A stretch of 33,777 nt of DNA from Acidimicrobiales bacterium (GTDB lineage Bacteria > Actinomycetota > Acidimicrobiia > Acidimicrobiales > AC-9), in contig DATBBR010000106.1 of NCBI GenBank assembly GCA_036270875.1, forward strand, positions 1 through 33,777, read 5' to 3'. The translations under genes were made by a program, and so were the position numbers. Positions 8,421 through 17,308 of the stretch are shown here, piece by piece (the first letter of the stretch is position 1; every line of letters begins with the position of its first letter). The notes under the pieces are model-generated. The model saw nothing but the letters and a program-made list of their open reading frames with translations, ran no database searches and was not told where the DNA came from.

Positions 8421-8831
8421 TCAAGGCTTGCAAGCGTCAGCCAACTGTTTCCCAGCCCTCGGAATGGATGCTGCTGACCCGTTCGCCGTCGCCTGCAGGG
8501 CACCGACTAGACCCTTCAGGTTTTCGTTGACTGCGGGGGACACTCCCGGCTGGTGAGCTAGGGATTGGGTCTTAAGCAGAGCAGCCTGTGCCGCTTGGAT
8601 GGTGCCTGGTATGTCGCCATCCTGGAGTGGTTGGCGAACGCTCTCGAGCGCCTGACGGGCCTGGGTGCAGACTCGTGACTGCGACGCGCTGACGGGGTGC
8701 GTACCTCCGTGGGCGGCCAGCACGGCGACAGCAATGCCGAGACCGACGACCACACCCACCACCGCGACGACCACAATCATGGGGATTCGGCGACGGGCCC
8801 ACCAGCACCATGGGAAACCCTTTCCGGGCAT
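8421..8831 (-). CDS. small single-pass membrane protein, unknown function
   Basis: A 136-residue protein with a short basic cytoplasmic N-terminus, one strong transmembrane segment (about residues 16-42, IPMIVVVAVVGVVVGLGIAV) and an extracytoplasmic domain of about 90 residues that looks largely helical. The domain has two Cys residues (SRVCTQARQ near the membrane and DACKP at the C-terminus) that could form a disulfide. No family is recognised. It lies between the L,D-transpeptidase and the peptidoglycan hydrolase and is divergent from the latter, so a cell-envelope role is an inference from context only. Confidence 0.6.
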   Translation of the reverse strand: MPGKGFPWCWWARRRIPMIVVVAVVGVVVGLGIAVAVLAAHGGTHPVSASQSRVCTQARQALESVRQPLQDGDIPGTIQAAQAALLKTQSLAHQPGVSPAVNENLKGLVGALQATANGSAASIPRAGKQLADACKP

Positions 8832-9049
8832 GCCTGCTTCTTACCCCGACCCTGGAGCTGCTAGGGACCTAGGGCCCGCGCGATTCGGGCAAAACGGCCC
8901 ACAGGCAGGATGCCAACAACCGTTCGTCGAAACGAAGAACCAACAAGGCGTGCCTGCGAGGGGGAGCCCCGGTCGGGGCGAGGGGCAGCGTGTGCGCCGT
9001 GGCTGCGTGCCGGCCTCCAACGTTGGCGGATGGCGAGACACCGGGAACG

Positions 9050-11601
9050 ATGAGTCACTTGAGACAGAGGCGACGTCAATTCCAAGGGGCCTCAGGACGC
9101 TGGGCGATCGAGGCGTTACGACGCCGTAGCCGACCTGGCCCACTCCTTGCCGGGGTAGCAAGCCTGGCGATCGCAGCAGTCGGCGTGAGCTGGGGGACGG
9201 GGTTCTCAGCGCTCTCCGTCAGCGGCCAGTCGATTGCCCTCGTTCTTCCACCGGTCAACCCACCTTCTCTGCCGATCCCGCCGTTACCGCCAGCCCCTCC
9301 CGCCACATTGCCCGGCACGGCACCAACGACGCCACCGTCGGGCCCGCAACCGCCTCCGCCGCCCCCACCCTCGAGCCAGGCTGGGTCGGGACCGGGAGGG
9401 CCGCCGCCGCCACCGTCGGGACGACCGCACGGTGGTCTGGCGCCCACTGCAGCTGCCCCTCCTGGCTCTCTTCCTTCGGGGCCGGCTCCGGCGGGAGTGG
9501 GCGAGGCAGCGCCGCCCGAGCTTGGACCTGCCGTCCCGGCCGTGAAGGGAACAGTCCCCGTCGGCAAAGGCATGTGGATATGGCGGCCGCCGCAACAGCC
9601 GGCGCCCTCGGATGCCGCCATCCGCACGCCGACGGATTTCTCCAAGGCGCTCCTGGCCGCCCTCGGCGATCCGATCAGCGGCGGCAACATCCAGGCCATC
9701 GACGCCTGGCAGGAGGCCGAGGGCGGCTTCGTCCACCTGAATCCGCTCAACACCACCCTGGCAACGGCCGGAGCGACGACGTGGAACTCGGTGGGTGTGC
9801 GTTCGTACCCCGACTGGAAGACGGCCATCAGGGCCACGGCCCAGACGCTCAAGAACGGGCAGTATCAGGGGGTGCTGGCCGCCCTCAAGGCCGGCAACGA
9901 TCCAGTGGCGGTCGCTCGCGCCGAGGCGGCCTCACCGTGGGGCACCGGGGACTTCTCGAAGTTCATCGGCCAGAAGTACTTGCCCCCCGTCAATGGAAGC
10001 GACGTCTCTGCCATCGACGCCATGGTGGCCAAGGCCCAGGCTGCTGACCTGACCTACGTCGTGGTGCTCCTCGGATCGAGCGACGGGAACTTCAACCAGC
10101 AGAGCTTCCTCGATGCCTTCCTGCCGACGGCCCATGCAGCCAACATCCGCGTCTATGGCACCGACGTGCCCACTCTGACCAACACCCAGGCCGACGTCAC
10201 CCGGGCGGTGTCCGAGATCACCTACACGACGCCGGACCAGGACCGCATCGACGGATTGGTCGCCGACCTGCAGCCCGGACCTGGGAACAATCTGAATCCG
10301 GCGCCCGCTCAGGCTTACGGCAGCAGTCTGAGGACAGCGGTCGGCGCCGACTTCCCCCTGGTCGCCGCCGTTCCGGCTCCTTCCGGTCCGCTCGCTCCCA
10401 CCCCGGTTGCTCCTCCCCCGGCGCCGTCCGGGCCTGTGCCACCCATCCCGGCACCCCAGCCGGCGCCACCAACGGGCTATCCCTACGTGCAGGCGGTTTC
10501 GTCCTTTGACGGCGTGGCGGTGATGGATCCCGCCACCGGTCCCGGTCATCAAGATCTCGGCGCAGCGATGAACTCCCTGGCCCCGCTGGGCAAGCCACTG
10601 ATGGCGGTGGACGAGACGCCCCCCCAGGCACCAAGCACGGTGCAGGGCTCGCCACCACCGACGAATGCTCTCCGCACGATCTTTACGGCGCCTCTCACCC
10701 TCCAGGCACCCCGCGCCCAACCCCCGGCGACGGCCACGCCTCTGGCCCCCTTGGTCTCCCCATCGCCGTCGCCTCCTGGTTCGCCGGCTCCCGACCCGCT
10801 GCGGGACCAGGTGCTCGGATTCATGAACGCAGCGGATGCCACAAAGGCGACCGCTGTCTCCTTCTGGAGCTGGGAGTCGGCAAGTCAGTCGGTCTTCGAC
10901 GCGCTGCAGGCCTCTCCGCACTTCAGCCTTCCGTCCGCTCCTGCGCCCATGTCTGCCAACCAGATCATGGATTGGCAGAGCCTGCTGACCGGCCTTGGGT
11001 TTGCCGCTCCCCCTTCCGGGCAGTGGGACGGCCCTACGACGGCAGCCATCACGGCTTACCAGCAGGCCGCGGCCAAGCCAGTCACCGGGACGATCGACGA
11101 CACAACCCGTACGACCATGCTCACGCCCTTCCCGCCCCCCATTCCTGCCGACCTGTTGTCAAGCTCGCTCGCTGCCCCGGCGGGCGTGCCGGGTCCGGGC
11201 GGGGCCGGGCTGCCGTTGCCCGTGCAGTACCTGCGTGGCGGCAGCGTCGACCAAGGGGTGGACTTCTCCGCTCCCGGTGGCACACCCCTGTACGCAATGG
11301 GATCGGGCACGATCATCCAAGAGGGCATCGGCGGTTTCGGGCCCGACGCCCCGTGCTACGGATCGACTCCGGCCCACTTGCCGGCAAGACCGTCTACTAC
11401 GGACACTCAGGTCGCGATTTGGTGCCGGTGGGGGCTCATGTGGTGCAGGGCCAGCAGATCTCCATCGTTGGCTACGGCATCGTCGGCATCTCCACCGGTC
11501 CCCATCTCGAGGTGGGCTTCTGGCCGACCGGACCCAATGGCGCAGGCCGGCCCATGCTCGACTACATCAACTCTCTCGTCGGCCATCCCACCGGCAAATA
11601 G
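9050..11601 (+). CDS. anchored multidomain peptidoglycan hydrolase, frameshifted near 11352
   Basis: About 850 residues if one frameshift is repaired. Order: basic N-terminus, transmembrane anchor (about 30-52), long Pro-rich linker (about 70-170), lysozyme/transglycosylase-like domain (about 200-305; IDAWQEAEGG, NPLNTT), a glycosidase-like region (about 315-620) broken by a second Pro-rich linker, a peptidoglycan-binding repeat (about 634-690; GQWDGPTTAAITAYQQ) and an M23-like endopeptidase-type domain (about 720-850; GVDFSAPGGTPLYAMGSG, then VYYGHSG and STGPHLEVGFW). The reading frame breaks after GGFGPDAP: the domain continues one frame back as VLRIDSGPLAGKTVYYGHSG and ends at 11601. One extra base in the C-run at 11349-11352 would restore the gene. 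The ATG at 9050 has only a weak ribosome-binding site. The GH5 gene follows 31 bp later. Confidence 0.75.
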
Positions 11602-11619
11602 GGCGGGTCTCGTTGGGGG

Positions 11620-11625
11620 TACAAT
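11620..11625 (+). promoter_or_regulatory. -10 box (TACAAT) of leaderless GH5 gene
   Basis: TACAAT ends 7 nt before the GTG start of the GH5 gene, so transcription would begin at or next to the start codon. It lies in the short gap after the frameshifted hydrolase gene and gives GH5 its own promoter. No good -35 box is seen. Confidence 0.55.
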
Positions 11626-11632
11626 CGGCACC

Positions 11633-13090
11633 GTGAAGCGGGTGCTGGGAGCCTGCGTCGTGGTCGCCGCACTGTCTGTCGTGTCGTTCGCAGCGCCGGT
11701 TGCCGGCGGCGCGAACACGTCGCAGAGTGCGCAGCTGCACCACGACGGCCGATGGCTGATCGACCCCCAGGGTCGGGTTGTTTTTATGCACGGTGTGAAC
11801 GCCGTGTGGAAGCTGGCGCCATACGTGGCTCCCGCCACCCCGGCCGGCTTCACCGCGGCCGACGCCGACTTTTTGGCGGCCCGCGGGTTCAACGCCGTGC
11901 GGCTCGGCGTGCTGTTCGCCGGCGTGATGCCCCGACAGGACCAGGTGGACCATTCCTACCTGGACGCAGTCGACCGCATCGTCCAGCTCCTGGCCGCCCG
12001 CCACATCTGGGTACTGCTCGACTTTCATCAGGACCTCTACAACGAGATGTTCCAGGGCGAAGGCTTCCCGGCCTGGGCAGTCGACGACAACGGTCTGCCC
12101 AACGACGCCCGCTACGGCTTTCCCGGCAACTACTTCCTCAGCCAGGGCCTCAACCGCACCTACGACAACCTGTGGGCCGATACCGATGGCCTGTGGGCCC
12201 GCTACCGGGCGGCGTGGAAGGCCGTGGCCGACAAGTGGGCGGAGCAGCCCTACCTGCTGGGCTACGACCTGTTCAACGAGCCGTGGCCGGGCACCGGGTG
12301 GCAGGCCTGCTTCTCGCTGGCGACGGGCTGCCCCGGGTTCGACCACACACTCCGCAGCTTCGAGGACAACGCCGTGGCAGGAATCCGGGAAGTCGATCCC
12401 AGCCATCTCGTCTTCTTGGAAGGCAACGTCATCTCCAACTCAGGACCGCCGAGCCATCTGGGTGACACCCCAGTGACCGATCCCCGGGTCGGCTTCTCCT
12501 GGCACGACTACTGCGGCAGCGGCACTGTGCTGGGTACCAACAACGGGCCCGACTGCTCGACCGAAGAGCAGTATGCCTTCGACAACGCCGAGGCCACCGA
12601 CCGCCAGCTCGGGGCCGGCTTCCTCATGAGCGAATTCGGCTCGAGCGATGACATCGGCGACCTCACCCGCATGACGTCTCTGGCCGACCAGCACCTCGTG
12701 GGGTGGACCTACTGGGCCTACAAGGCCTGGCAGGATCCCACAGGCTCCCCCGCCCACGAGGGCCTCTTCACCAATGACGCCGACCTGTCGAGCCTCAAGC
12801 AGGCCAAAGCGGACGTACTCATTCGGCCCTATCCCCAGGCCGTCGCGGGTGTGCCGACATCATTGAGCTTCGACCCGACGACCCACGTGCTCACGTTCTC
12901 CTATCTTCCCCAGCACCTCTCCCGGCCCGCCCGCGGCCCGACCGAGATCTTCGTCCCGGCCCAGCACTATCCCACCGGATACCGGGTGAGCGTCAGCGGC
13001 GGGCACGTGGTATCGGCGCCCAATGCGCCGATACTCCAGCTGATGGCCGACCGGGCCGCCAGCCGGGTGGACGTCACCGTCACGCGGTAG
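11633..13090 (+). CDS. secreted GH5 glycoside hydrolase, endoglycoceramidase-like
   Basis: A 485-residue exported enzyme: signal peptide (about 1-26, VKRVLGACVVVAALSVVSFA), a GH5 TIM barrel (about 35-400) and a C-terminal beta domain (about 405-485). Barrel landmarks are MHGVNAVWKLAPY, NAVRLGVLF, LLDFHQDLYNEMFQGEGFP, the acid/base glutamate in DLFNEPWPG, SWHDYC and the nucleophile glutamate in FLMSEFGSS. The DFHQD pattern followed by a Gly-rich loop and the C-terminal sandwich are typical of endoglycoceramidase/glycosylceramidase-type GH5 proteins, which release glycans from glycolipids. The actual substrate is open. The frame is open upstream into the hydrolase gene, but composition, signal peptide and a -10 box support the GTG at 11633 as the true start. 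Confidence 0.85.
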   Translation: MKRVLGACVVVAALSVVSFAAPVAGGANTSQSAQLHHDGRWLIDPQGRVVFMHGVNAVWKLAPYVAPATPAGFTAADADFLAARGFNAVRLGVLFAGVMPRQDQVDHSYLDAVDRIVQLLAARHIWVLLDFHQDLYNEMFQGEGFPAWAVDDNGLPNDARYGFPGNYFLSQGLNRTYDNLWADTDGLWARYRAAWKAVADKWAEQPYLLGYDLFNEPWPGTGWQACFSLATGCPGFDHTLRSFEDNAVAGIREVDPSHLVFLEGNVISNSGPPSHLGDTPVTDPRVGFSWHDYCGSGTVLGTNNGPDCSTEEQYAFDNAEATDRQLGAGFLMSEFGSSDDIGDLTRMTSLADQHLVGWTYWAYKAWQDPTGSPAHEGLFTNDADLSSLKQAKADVLIRPYPQAVAGVPTSLSFDPTTHVLTFSYLPQHLSRPARGPTEIFVPAQHYPTGYRVSVSGGHVVSAPNAPILQLMADRAASRVDVTVTR

Positions 13091-13147
13091 ATCACCGCAC
13101 GACCGCCGACGAGGCCGCTCATCGCCACCTTGAAATCCCTTCTACCG

Positions 13148-13219
13148 AGGCGGCGCCGGGAATCGAACCCGGGTACAGGGCTTTGCAGGCCCTTGCCTAA
13201 ACCACTCGGCCACGCCGCC
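13148..13219 (-). tRNA. tRNA-Cys (GCA)
   Basis: A 72-nt cloverleaf on the minus strand. The acceptor stem is GGCGGCG paired with CGCCGCC, the anticodon arm AGGGC-CTGCAAA-GCCCT has anticodon GCA, and the T arm is CCGGG-TTCGATT-CCCGG. The 3' CCA is not encoded. It stands alone between the GH5 gene and the MerR gene. Confidence 0.95.
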
Positions 13220-13285
13220 GGTCGCCTCACGATAGCCGGGCCCCCTCCCCCGCTCCGCGCCCGCACCTCGGAATGTCCGACCCGG

Positions 13286-13723
13286 TCAGCCTGGAGTACG
13301 CGATCGGCGTGCGAGATCCCGGTAGCGGCGTGCCTTGGCATCGAGCTCCGCCATCACCTCGTCGAGCTTGGCCCGCTTCTCCCGGACCTGCTGGCGGAGT
13401 CGGTCGTTGATCTTGACCGCCTCGGCGAGGATCTCGTCCTGGCGCTCGGGCTGGGCACCATCGCGCCACTCCGTCCGCAGCTCGGCGAGCCGATCCTCGG
13501 CACCGAGGATGGCACCGATCTCCTCGAGGTCGAAGCCCATCACCTCCTGCAGCTCCCTGATGCGGAGCAGGCGGGCGAGGTCGTCCTCGGTGTACCGGCG
13601 CGCACCACCGGCGCTGTGCCCCGACGGCGCCAGCAGTCGCAGCTCCTCGTAGTACCGCAGCGTCCGGCACGAGACGCCCGCGCGCGTCGCCACCTCCCCG
13701 ATGCGAAGGGCGCCATCGGTCAT
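13286..13723 (-). CDS. MerR-family transcriptional regulator
   Basis: A 145-residue regulator. Residues about 6-70 are the MerR winged helix-turn-helix (LRIGEVATRAGVSCRTLRYY, then GARRYTEDDLARLLRIRELQ). They are followed by a long antiparallel coiled-coil dimerisation helix (EILAEAVKINDRLRQQVREK) and a basic tail without an obvious ligand-binding domain or metal-binding cysteines. The start at 13723 overlaps the stop of the upstream MFS gene as ATGA, implying translational coupling. An in-frame ATG at 13735 would add four residues. It probably controls the MFS exporter and itself by spacer-distortion activation as in the family. The inducer is unknown. Confidence 0.85.
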   Translation of the reverse strand: MTDGALRIGEVATRAGVSCRTLRYYEELRLLAPSGHSAGGARRYTEDDLARLLRIRELQEVMGFDLEEIGAILGAEDRLAELRTEWRDGAQPERQDEILAEAVKINDRLRQQVREKRAKLDEVMAELDAKARRYRDLARRSRTPG

Positions 13724-15558
13724 GCTCCCACCCATGCCTCCGTCTCGGCCGCCGCCAGCTGGTCGATCGCCGGCTCCCGACGGCGGCGTGTCGGGTCCCT
13801 GCCGCTACCGGCCCGCCATGACGCCAGCGCGGCCACCGAACACATCGCCGCTGAAGCGCTGAACGCGATCATCAGACCGTAGTGGAACGGACCAGAGATC
13901 AGCGATGGGAAGAAGGACTTGCCCGTCACGAACGCGGCGTTCGAGGCAGGCAGCGCACTCAGCACGTGCGGTCCGAGCAGGGTTTTCATCGGGTTGAAGC
14001 CGAGGAAGGCGGCGAAAAGGCTTCCCACCGGCGGCAGCCCGGCAACCCTGGAGGCGTCGGCCGCCGGCACACCCTGGGCGACGAGACCTGCGTGCATGGC
14101 CGCCGGCAGACGAGAGGCCAGCCCGACGATCATCAACGAGAAGAAGATCCCGATGGACAGCACGAATCCGGTGTTCATGAACGTCGCCCGCACACCCGAC
14201 GCCGCGCCTCGCTGCGCGGCTGGTACCGCATTCATGATGCTCGTCGTGTTCGGAGCCGCGAAGAGTCCATTGCCGACCCCGTTCACGAACAGCAGGATGG
14301 CGAACCCGACATAGCCGAAGTTCGTCGGCAGCAACATGAGCAAGGCGAACGACGCCGCCGCCAGGACCATGCCCCCGACCGAGAACGCTCGGTTGCCGAA
14401 CCGATCGGAGAGGAACCCCGCCGCAGGTCCGGTCAAGAGGAACCCGACGCTCAACGGGACCATATAGATCCCGGCCCACAACGGTGTCCGCTCGAAGCTG
14501 TAGCCGTGAAGGGGCAGCCAGATGCCCTGGAGCCAGATGATGAGCATGAACTGCAATCCACCGCGTCCCACCGCCGAGAGGAGGTTCGCGGCCCCGGCGT
14601 TGCTGAACGCACGTATGCGAAACAGGCCCAGGTCGAACATGGGCTCCGGCACCCTGGTCTCGATCCACGCGAACAGAAGGAGCAGCGCCACGCCGCCGAC
14701 GATCTCGGCCACCACCATCGGGTTGGTCCAGCCCATCGCGTGCCCTCCGTAGGGCTGGATGCCGTACGTGATGCCCACCAGGATGGCGACCAGGCCCGCC
14801 GCAAGGGTCGCGTTGCCCCACCAGTCGGTCCGGGCCTTCACCCGCTCGCTGACATCCTTCAGCTTCAGGTAGGCCCACACGGTGCCGAACACCCCGACAG
14901 GCACGCTCACCAGGAAGACGAGTCGCCAGTCGATCTCGGAGACCAGCCCGCCGACGATCAAGCCGATGAACCCGCCGGCGATGCCCGCCACCATGTTGAT
15001 GCCCAGGGCCATCCCCCGCTCCTCCTGCGGGAAGGCGTCAGTGAGGATGGCCGTCGAGTTGGCCATCAAGAGGGCGCCGCCGACACCCTGGACGATGCGC
15101 CCGAAGATGAGCTCGAGCGCGCCGGCCGATCCGGTGCTCGGTACCACGGACAACCCAATGGAGGCGATCGTGAAGACGAGGAACCCGGCGTTGTACATCC
15201 GCACGCGTCCGAAGATGTCGCCGATGCGCCCAAAGGTCACGACCAAGACCGCCGTGACGACCAGGAACCCCATGAGGAGCCACAGCAGGTAGCCGATGTT
15301 GGCCGGTTGCAACGGGTCGAGGTGGATGCCACGAAAGATCGACGGCAGCGAGATGATGACGATCGACTGATTGATGAGGACGATGAAGACGCCGAGGGTC
15401 GTGTTCGACAGCGCTGTCCACTTGTAGCGATCGCCGGGGACACCCTCAGGGTGTGCTCGACTGTGCTCGGTCGCCGTTGACCTCGCCCTTACGCGCAACC
15501 TGCGCCTCCTCGTCGCCAGCCCAACACCCATCCTTGCCCGCCAGAAGTTGACGTGCAC
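13720..15558 (-). CDS. MFS drug:H+ antiporter, DHA2 (EmrB/QacA) type
   Basis: A 612-residue membrane transporter with about 14 hydrophobic segments, the DHA2 layout. The first helix region reads NTTLGVFIVLINQSIVIISL. The loop 2-3 motif is FGRIGDIFGRVRMY and motif C is in IVGGLVSEIDWRLVFLVSVP. It should export hydrophobic or cationic compounds using the proton gradient. The first 40 residues are basic and poorly conserved, so the true start could lie a little downstream of the GTG at 15558, although a TAAAGT box sits 9 nt before that codon. It is translationally coupled to the MerR gene. A long open frame on the opposite strand is an antisense artefact. Confidence 0.9.
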   Translation of the reverse strand: MHVNFWRARMGVGLATRRRRLRVRARSTATEHSRAHPEGVPGDRYKWTALSNTTLGVFIVLINQSIVIISLPSIFRGIHLDPLQPANIGYLLWLLMGFLVVTAVLVVTFGRIGDIFGRVRMYNAGFLVFTIASIGLSVVPSTGSAGALELIFGRIVQGVGGALLMANSTAILTDAFPQEERGMALGINMVAGIAGGFIGLIVGGLVSEIDWRLVFLVSVPVGVFGTVWAYLKLKDVSERVKARTDWWGNATLAAGLVAILVGITYGIQPYGGHAMGWTNPMVVAEIVGGVALLLLFAWIETRVPEPMFDLGLFRIRAFSNAGAANLLSAVGRGGLQFMLIIWLQGIWLPLHGYSFERTPLWAGIYMVPLSVGFLLTGPAAGFLSDRFGNRAFSVGGMVLAAASFALLMLLPTNFGYVGFAILLFVNGVGNGLFAAPNTTSIMNAVPAAQRGAASGVRATFMNTGFVLSIGIFFSLMIVGLASRLPAAMHAGLVAQGVPAADASRVAGLPPVGSLFAAFLGFNPMKTLLGPHVLSALPASNAAFVTGKSFFPSLISGPFHYGLMIAFSASAAMCSVAALASWRAGSGRDPTRRRREPAIDQLAAAETEAWVGA

Positions 15559-15567
15559 GTAAAGGAC

Positions 15568-15573
15568 ACTTTA
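15568..15573 (-). promoter_or_regulatory. -10-like box of the MFS-merR operon
   Basis: On the minus strand TAAAGT ends 9 nt before the GTG start at 15558, leaving at most a few untranslated bases. No -35 match was seen. Confidence 0.4.
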
Positions 15574-15611
15574 GCGGCCGCCGCCCCGAGCTTGCGTCAG
15601 GGACGGAGCCT

Positions 15612-17201
15612 CTACGGCACGGTCACCCGGGGGATCGGAGAGGAGGTCGGTGGCGGCGAACCCCCGCCACTCGGCGGCGGAGGGCTTGACGGTGGCGGCG
15701 ATGTCGGCGATGGAGACGGCGCTGGTGGCGGCCCCCCTGACGGGGTCCCGGGAGCCGCTTCGGGAGGGGGTGCAGCCGGCGGCGGCCTCGAGGAGGAGAG
15801 CGTCGACGGGCCCGTCGGCAGCTTGAGCGGTCGGGCCCTGCCCAACAGCGCCGCGGTCATGGCCGGGTCGTTGCCATCCATGCCCAGGGCCCAGATCCCC
15901 ACTCCGTCCAGGCCGTCCGCGTCCGCCAGGTATGCCTTCATGGCGAGGGACTGGGGATTGTCGTAGTAGGCCTCGTGCCACTGGCCCCCGACCTGATAGG
16001 CGGTCCAGGGCACCGCTCCCCTCGGGTCCCAGTACGTGGGTAGCCCGGCGGCGCGGATCCGGCCGTAGCCCACGGCGGCGGGACCGCCGGTGGCCGAGGC
16101 GTTTGGCGCGTTGTTGGCTGTCGGCCAGTCGTAGCCGTAGAAGGGCAGCCCGAGGATGATCTTGGAGGAGGGCGCCGCCCAGCGGTATGCCGTCATGGCC
16201 TGGGCGACGTTGGCGGCGTAGTAGTTGAGCGGGGAGTTCGGGCTGGCGGCGCCCGAGCTTTCCATGTCGTAGGCCATGACGAACAGGCCGTCGGTCACTC
16301 GAGCCAGCGCAGGCACGTCGAAGAAGTCGTTCGGGTTCGACGCCGAGCTCGTGTAGGTGTCGACCGTGACCTGCCAGTGAGGGTTGGCGGCATGCAGCCG
16401 AGCCGAGACCGCGCCCACGAGCCGCGCCAAGCCGACACGATCAGCGCCACCCAGCCCTTCGAGATCGAGGTTGGCCCCGTCCATGGCCTTGGCCTGGATC
16501 GCCTGGACCAGCTGCGAGCCCAGACGGTCCGCAGCGGTCGGGTCCGACGAGAGCCGGTCCAGGGTCGCCTGGTCGAACGACTTCGCCGTGAGCACGACCC
16601 GGTCGCCCGCAAAGTGCGCCGCCGATATCAGCTGGGCGAGGTCCTGGCTCTGGTAGCCGGCCCAGCCGTCACCGCTCCCGATGATGCTGCCGTCAGGAGC
16701 GATGTCGACGCCGAAGTAGGCGACCGTCGTGAGGTCCCGCAGATCGAAGCCGCCCGCCATCGGCAACGTCCAGTACGGAGCGAAGCCGAACAGCTCGTGG
16801 GGCCGGAGCGCAGGCGTCGCCGCGATGGCGGGAGGTGCGGCTGCCGGCGTCATCGTGGCCGGGGCCAGCGCCACTGCGGGTGCCGTCGCCTCCATACCGG
16901 CGATCGGACGGTTTGAGGTGCCCGTCGCCAACGGTCGCTGCGGACCGGGGTCGTGCACGCGGTTCAACGACATCGCCACCATGATCACGCCCACGGGCAC
17001 CGCCGCGGCCCCAGCCCACATTGGTGCGGCGCGCAGGCGCCGACGGGTCGCCGGGTTCAGACCGATTGAACGGCGGAAGCGATTTACCGCCGCTCGCGGC
17101 CAGGTCGGGGGACCAGATGGGGCGAGGGCCGCGAGTCGCTTCGTCAGTGCCGTCGCCCCCAGCCGACCCAGCCATCGCGATAGACGCGCGCCATGACGCA
17201 T
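15612..17201 (-). CDS. membrane-anchored GH18-like glycosidase (chitinase/YaaH type)
   Basis: About 529 residues: a basic cytoplasmic N-terminus, an anchor (about 60-80, AGAAAVPVGVIMVAMSL), an Ala/Pro linker, a GH18-type barrel (about 135-450) and a Pro/Ser-rich tail of about 70 residues. The barrel shows FGFAPYWTLP, the active-site strand MDGANLDLEGL (family DxxDxDxE; here Asp-Gly-Ala-Asn-Leu-Asp-Leu-Glu, so the third acid is Asn but the catalytic Glu is kept), FVMAYDM, ILGLPFYGYDWPT and GVGIWALGMDG. Such enzymes cut N-acetylglucosamine-containing polymers, including spore-cortex or wall glycans. The start at 17201 (MRHGARL) is preferred. The frame extends to 17300, but the added stretch is low in information and has no ribosome-binding site. 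Confidence 0.8.
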   Translation of the reverse strand: MRHGARLSRWLGRLGATALTKRLAALAPSGPPTWPRAAVNRFRRSIGLNPATRRRLRAAPMWAGAAAVPVGVIMVAMSLNRVHDPGPQRPLATGTSNRPIAGMEATAPAVALAPATMTPAAAPPAIAATPALRPHELFGFAPYWTLPMAGGFDLRDLTTVAYFGVDIAPDGSIIGSGDGWAGYQSQDLAQLISAAHFAGDRVVLTAKSFDQATLDRLSSDPTAADRLGSQLVQAIQAKAMDGANLDLEGLGGADRVGLARLVGAVSARLHAANPHWQVTVDTYTSSASNPNDFFDVPALARVTDGLFVMAYDMESSGAASPNSPLNYYAANVAQAMTAYRWAAPSSKIILGLPFYGYDWPTANNAPNASATGGPAAVGYGRIRAAGLPTYWDPRGAVPWTAYQVGGQWHEAYYDNPQSLAMKAYLADADGLDGVGIWALGMDGNDPAMTAALLGRARPLKLPTGPSTLSSSRPPPAAPPPEAAPGTPSGGPPPAPSPSPTSPPPSSPPPPSGGGSPPPTSSPIPRVTVP

Positions 17202-17294
17202 CAAGGACAAGTTCGGCGTCTTCCCGGGGCTTCCTGCCCGCCCTACTCGGGTGGCTCCGGCCCGACTGCGGGTCTCACGGGCAGCGCCGGCCGT

Positions 17295-17300
17295 TAGCAT
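17295..17300 (+). promoter_or_regulatory. -10 box (TAGCAT) of leaderless gene at 17309
   Basis: TAGCAT ends 8 nt before the ATG at 17309, with no Shine-Dalgarno sequence between, consistent with a leaderless or nearly leaderless transcript. It also argues against a GH18 start at 17300. Confidence 0.5.
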
Positions 17301-17308
17301 CGACGCGG

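Noticed and set aside
11342-11360. Programmed -1 frameshifting as the explanation for the split hydrolase frame
   Set aside because: The site lacks a canonical X XXY YYZ slippery heptamer in the right register and I saw no clear stimulatory structure. A missing C in the C-run is simpler.
8990-13090. A single open frame of 1366 codons covering the peptidoglycan hydrolase and the GH5 enzyme
   Set aside because: The M23-like domain continues in another frame to a stop at 11601, and GH5 has its own signal peptide, GTG start and -10 box. The fusion follows from a one-base frameshift.
13882-15480. A 532-codon plus-strand frame opposite the MFS gene
   Set aside because: It is rich in Arg, Glu, Gln, His and Asp without any domain, typical antisense of a high-GC membrane-protein gene.
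17202-17300. Start of the GH18 protein at 17300
   Set aside because: The added 33 residues are unpatterned, have no ribosome-binding site, and the position collides with the promoter of the divergent gene at 17309.
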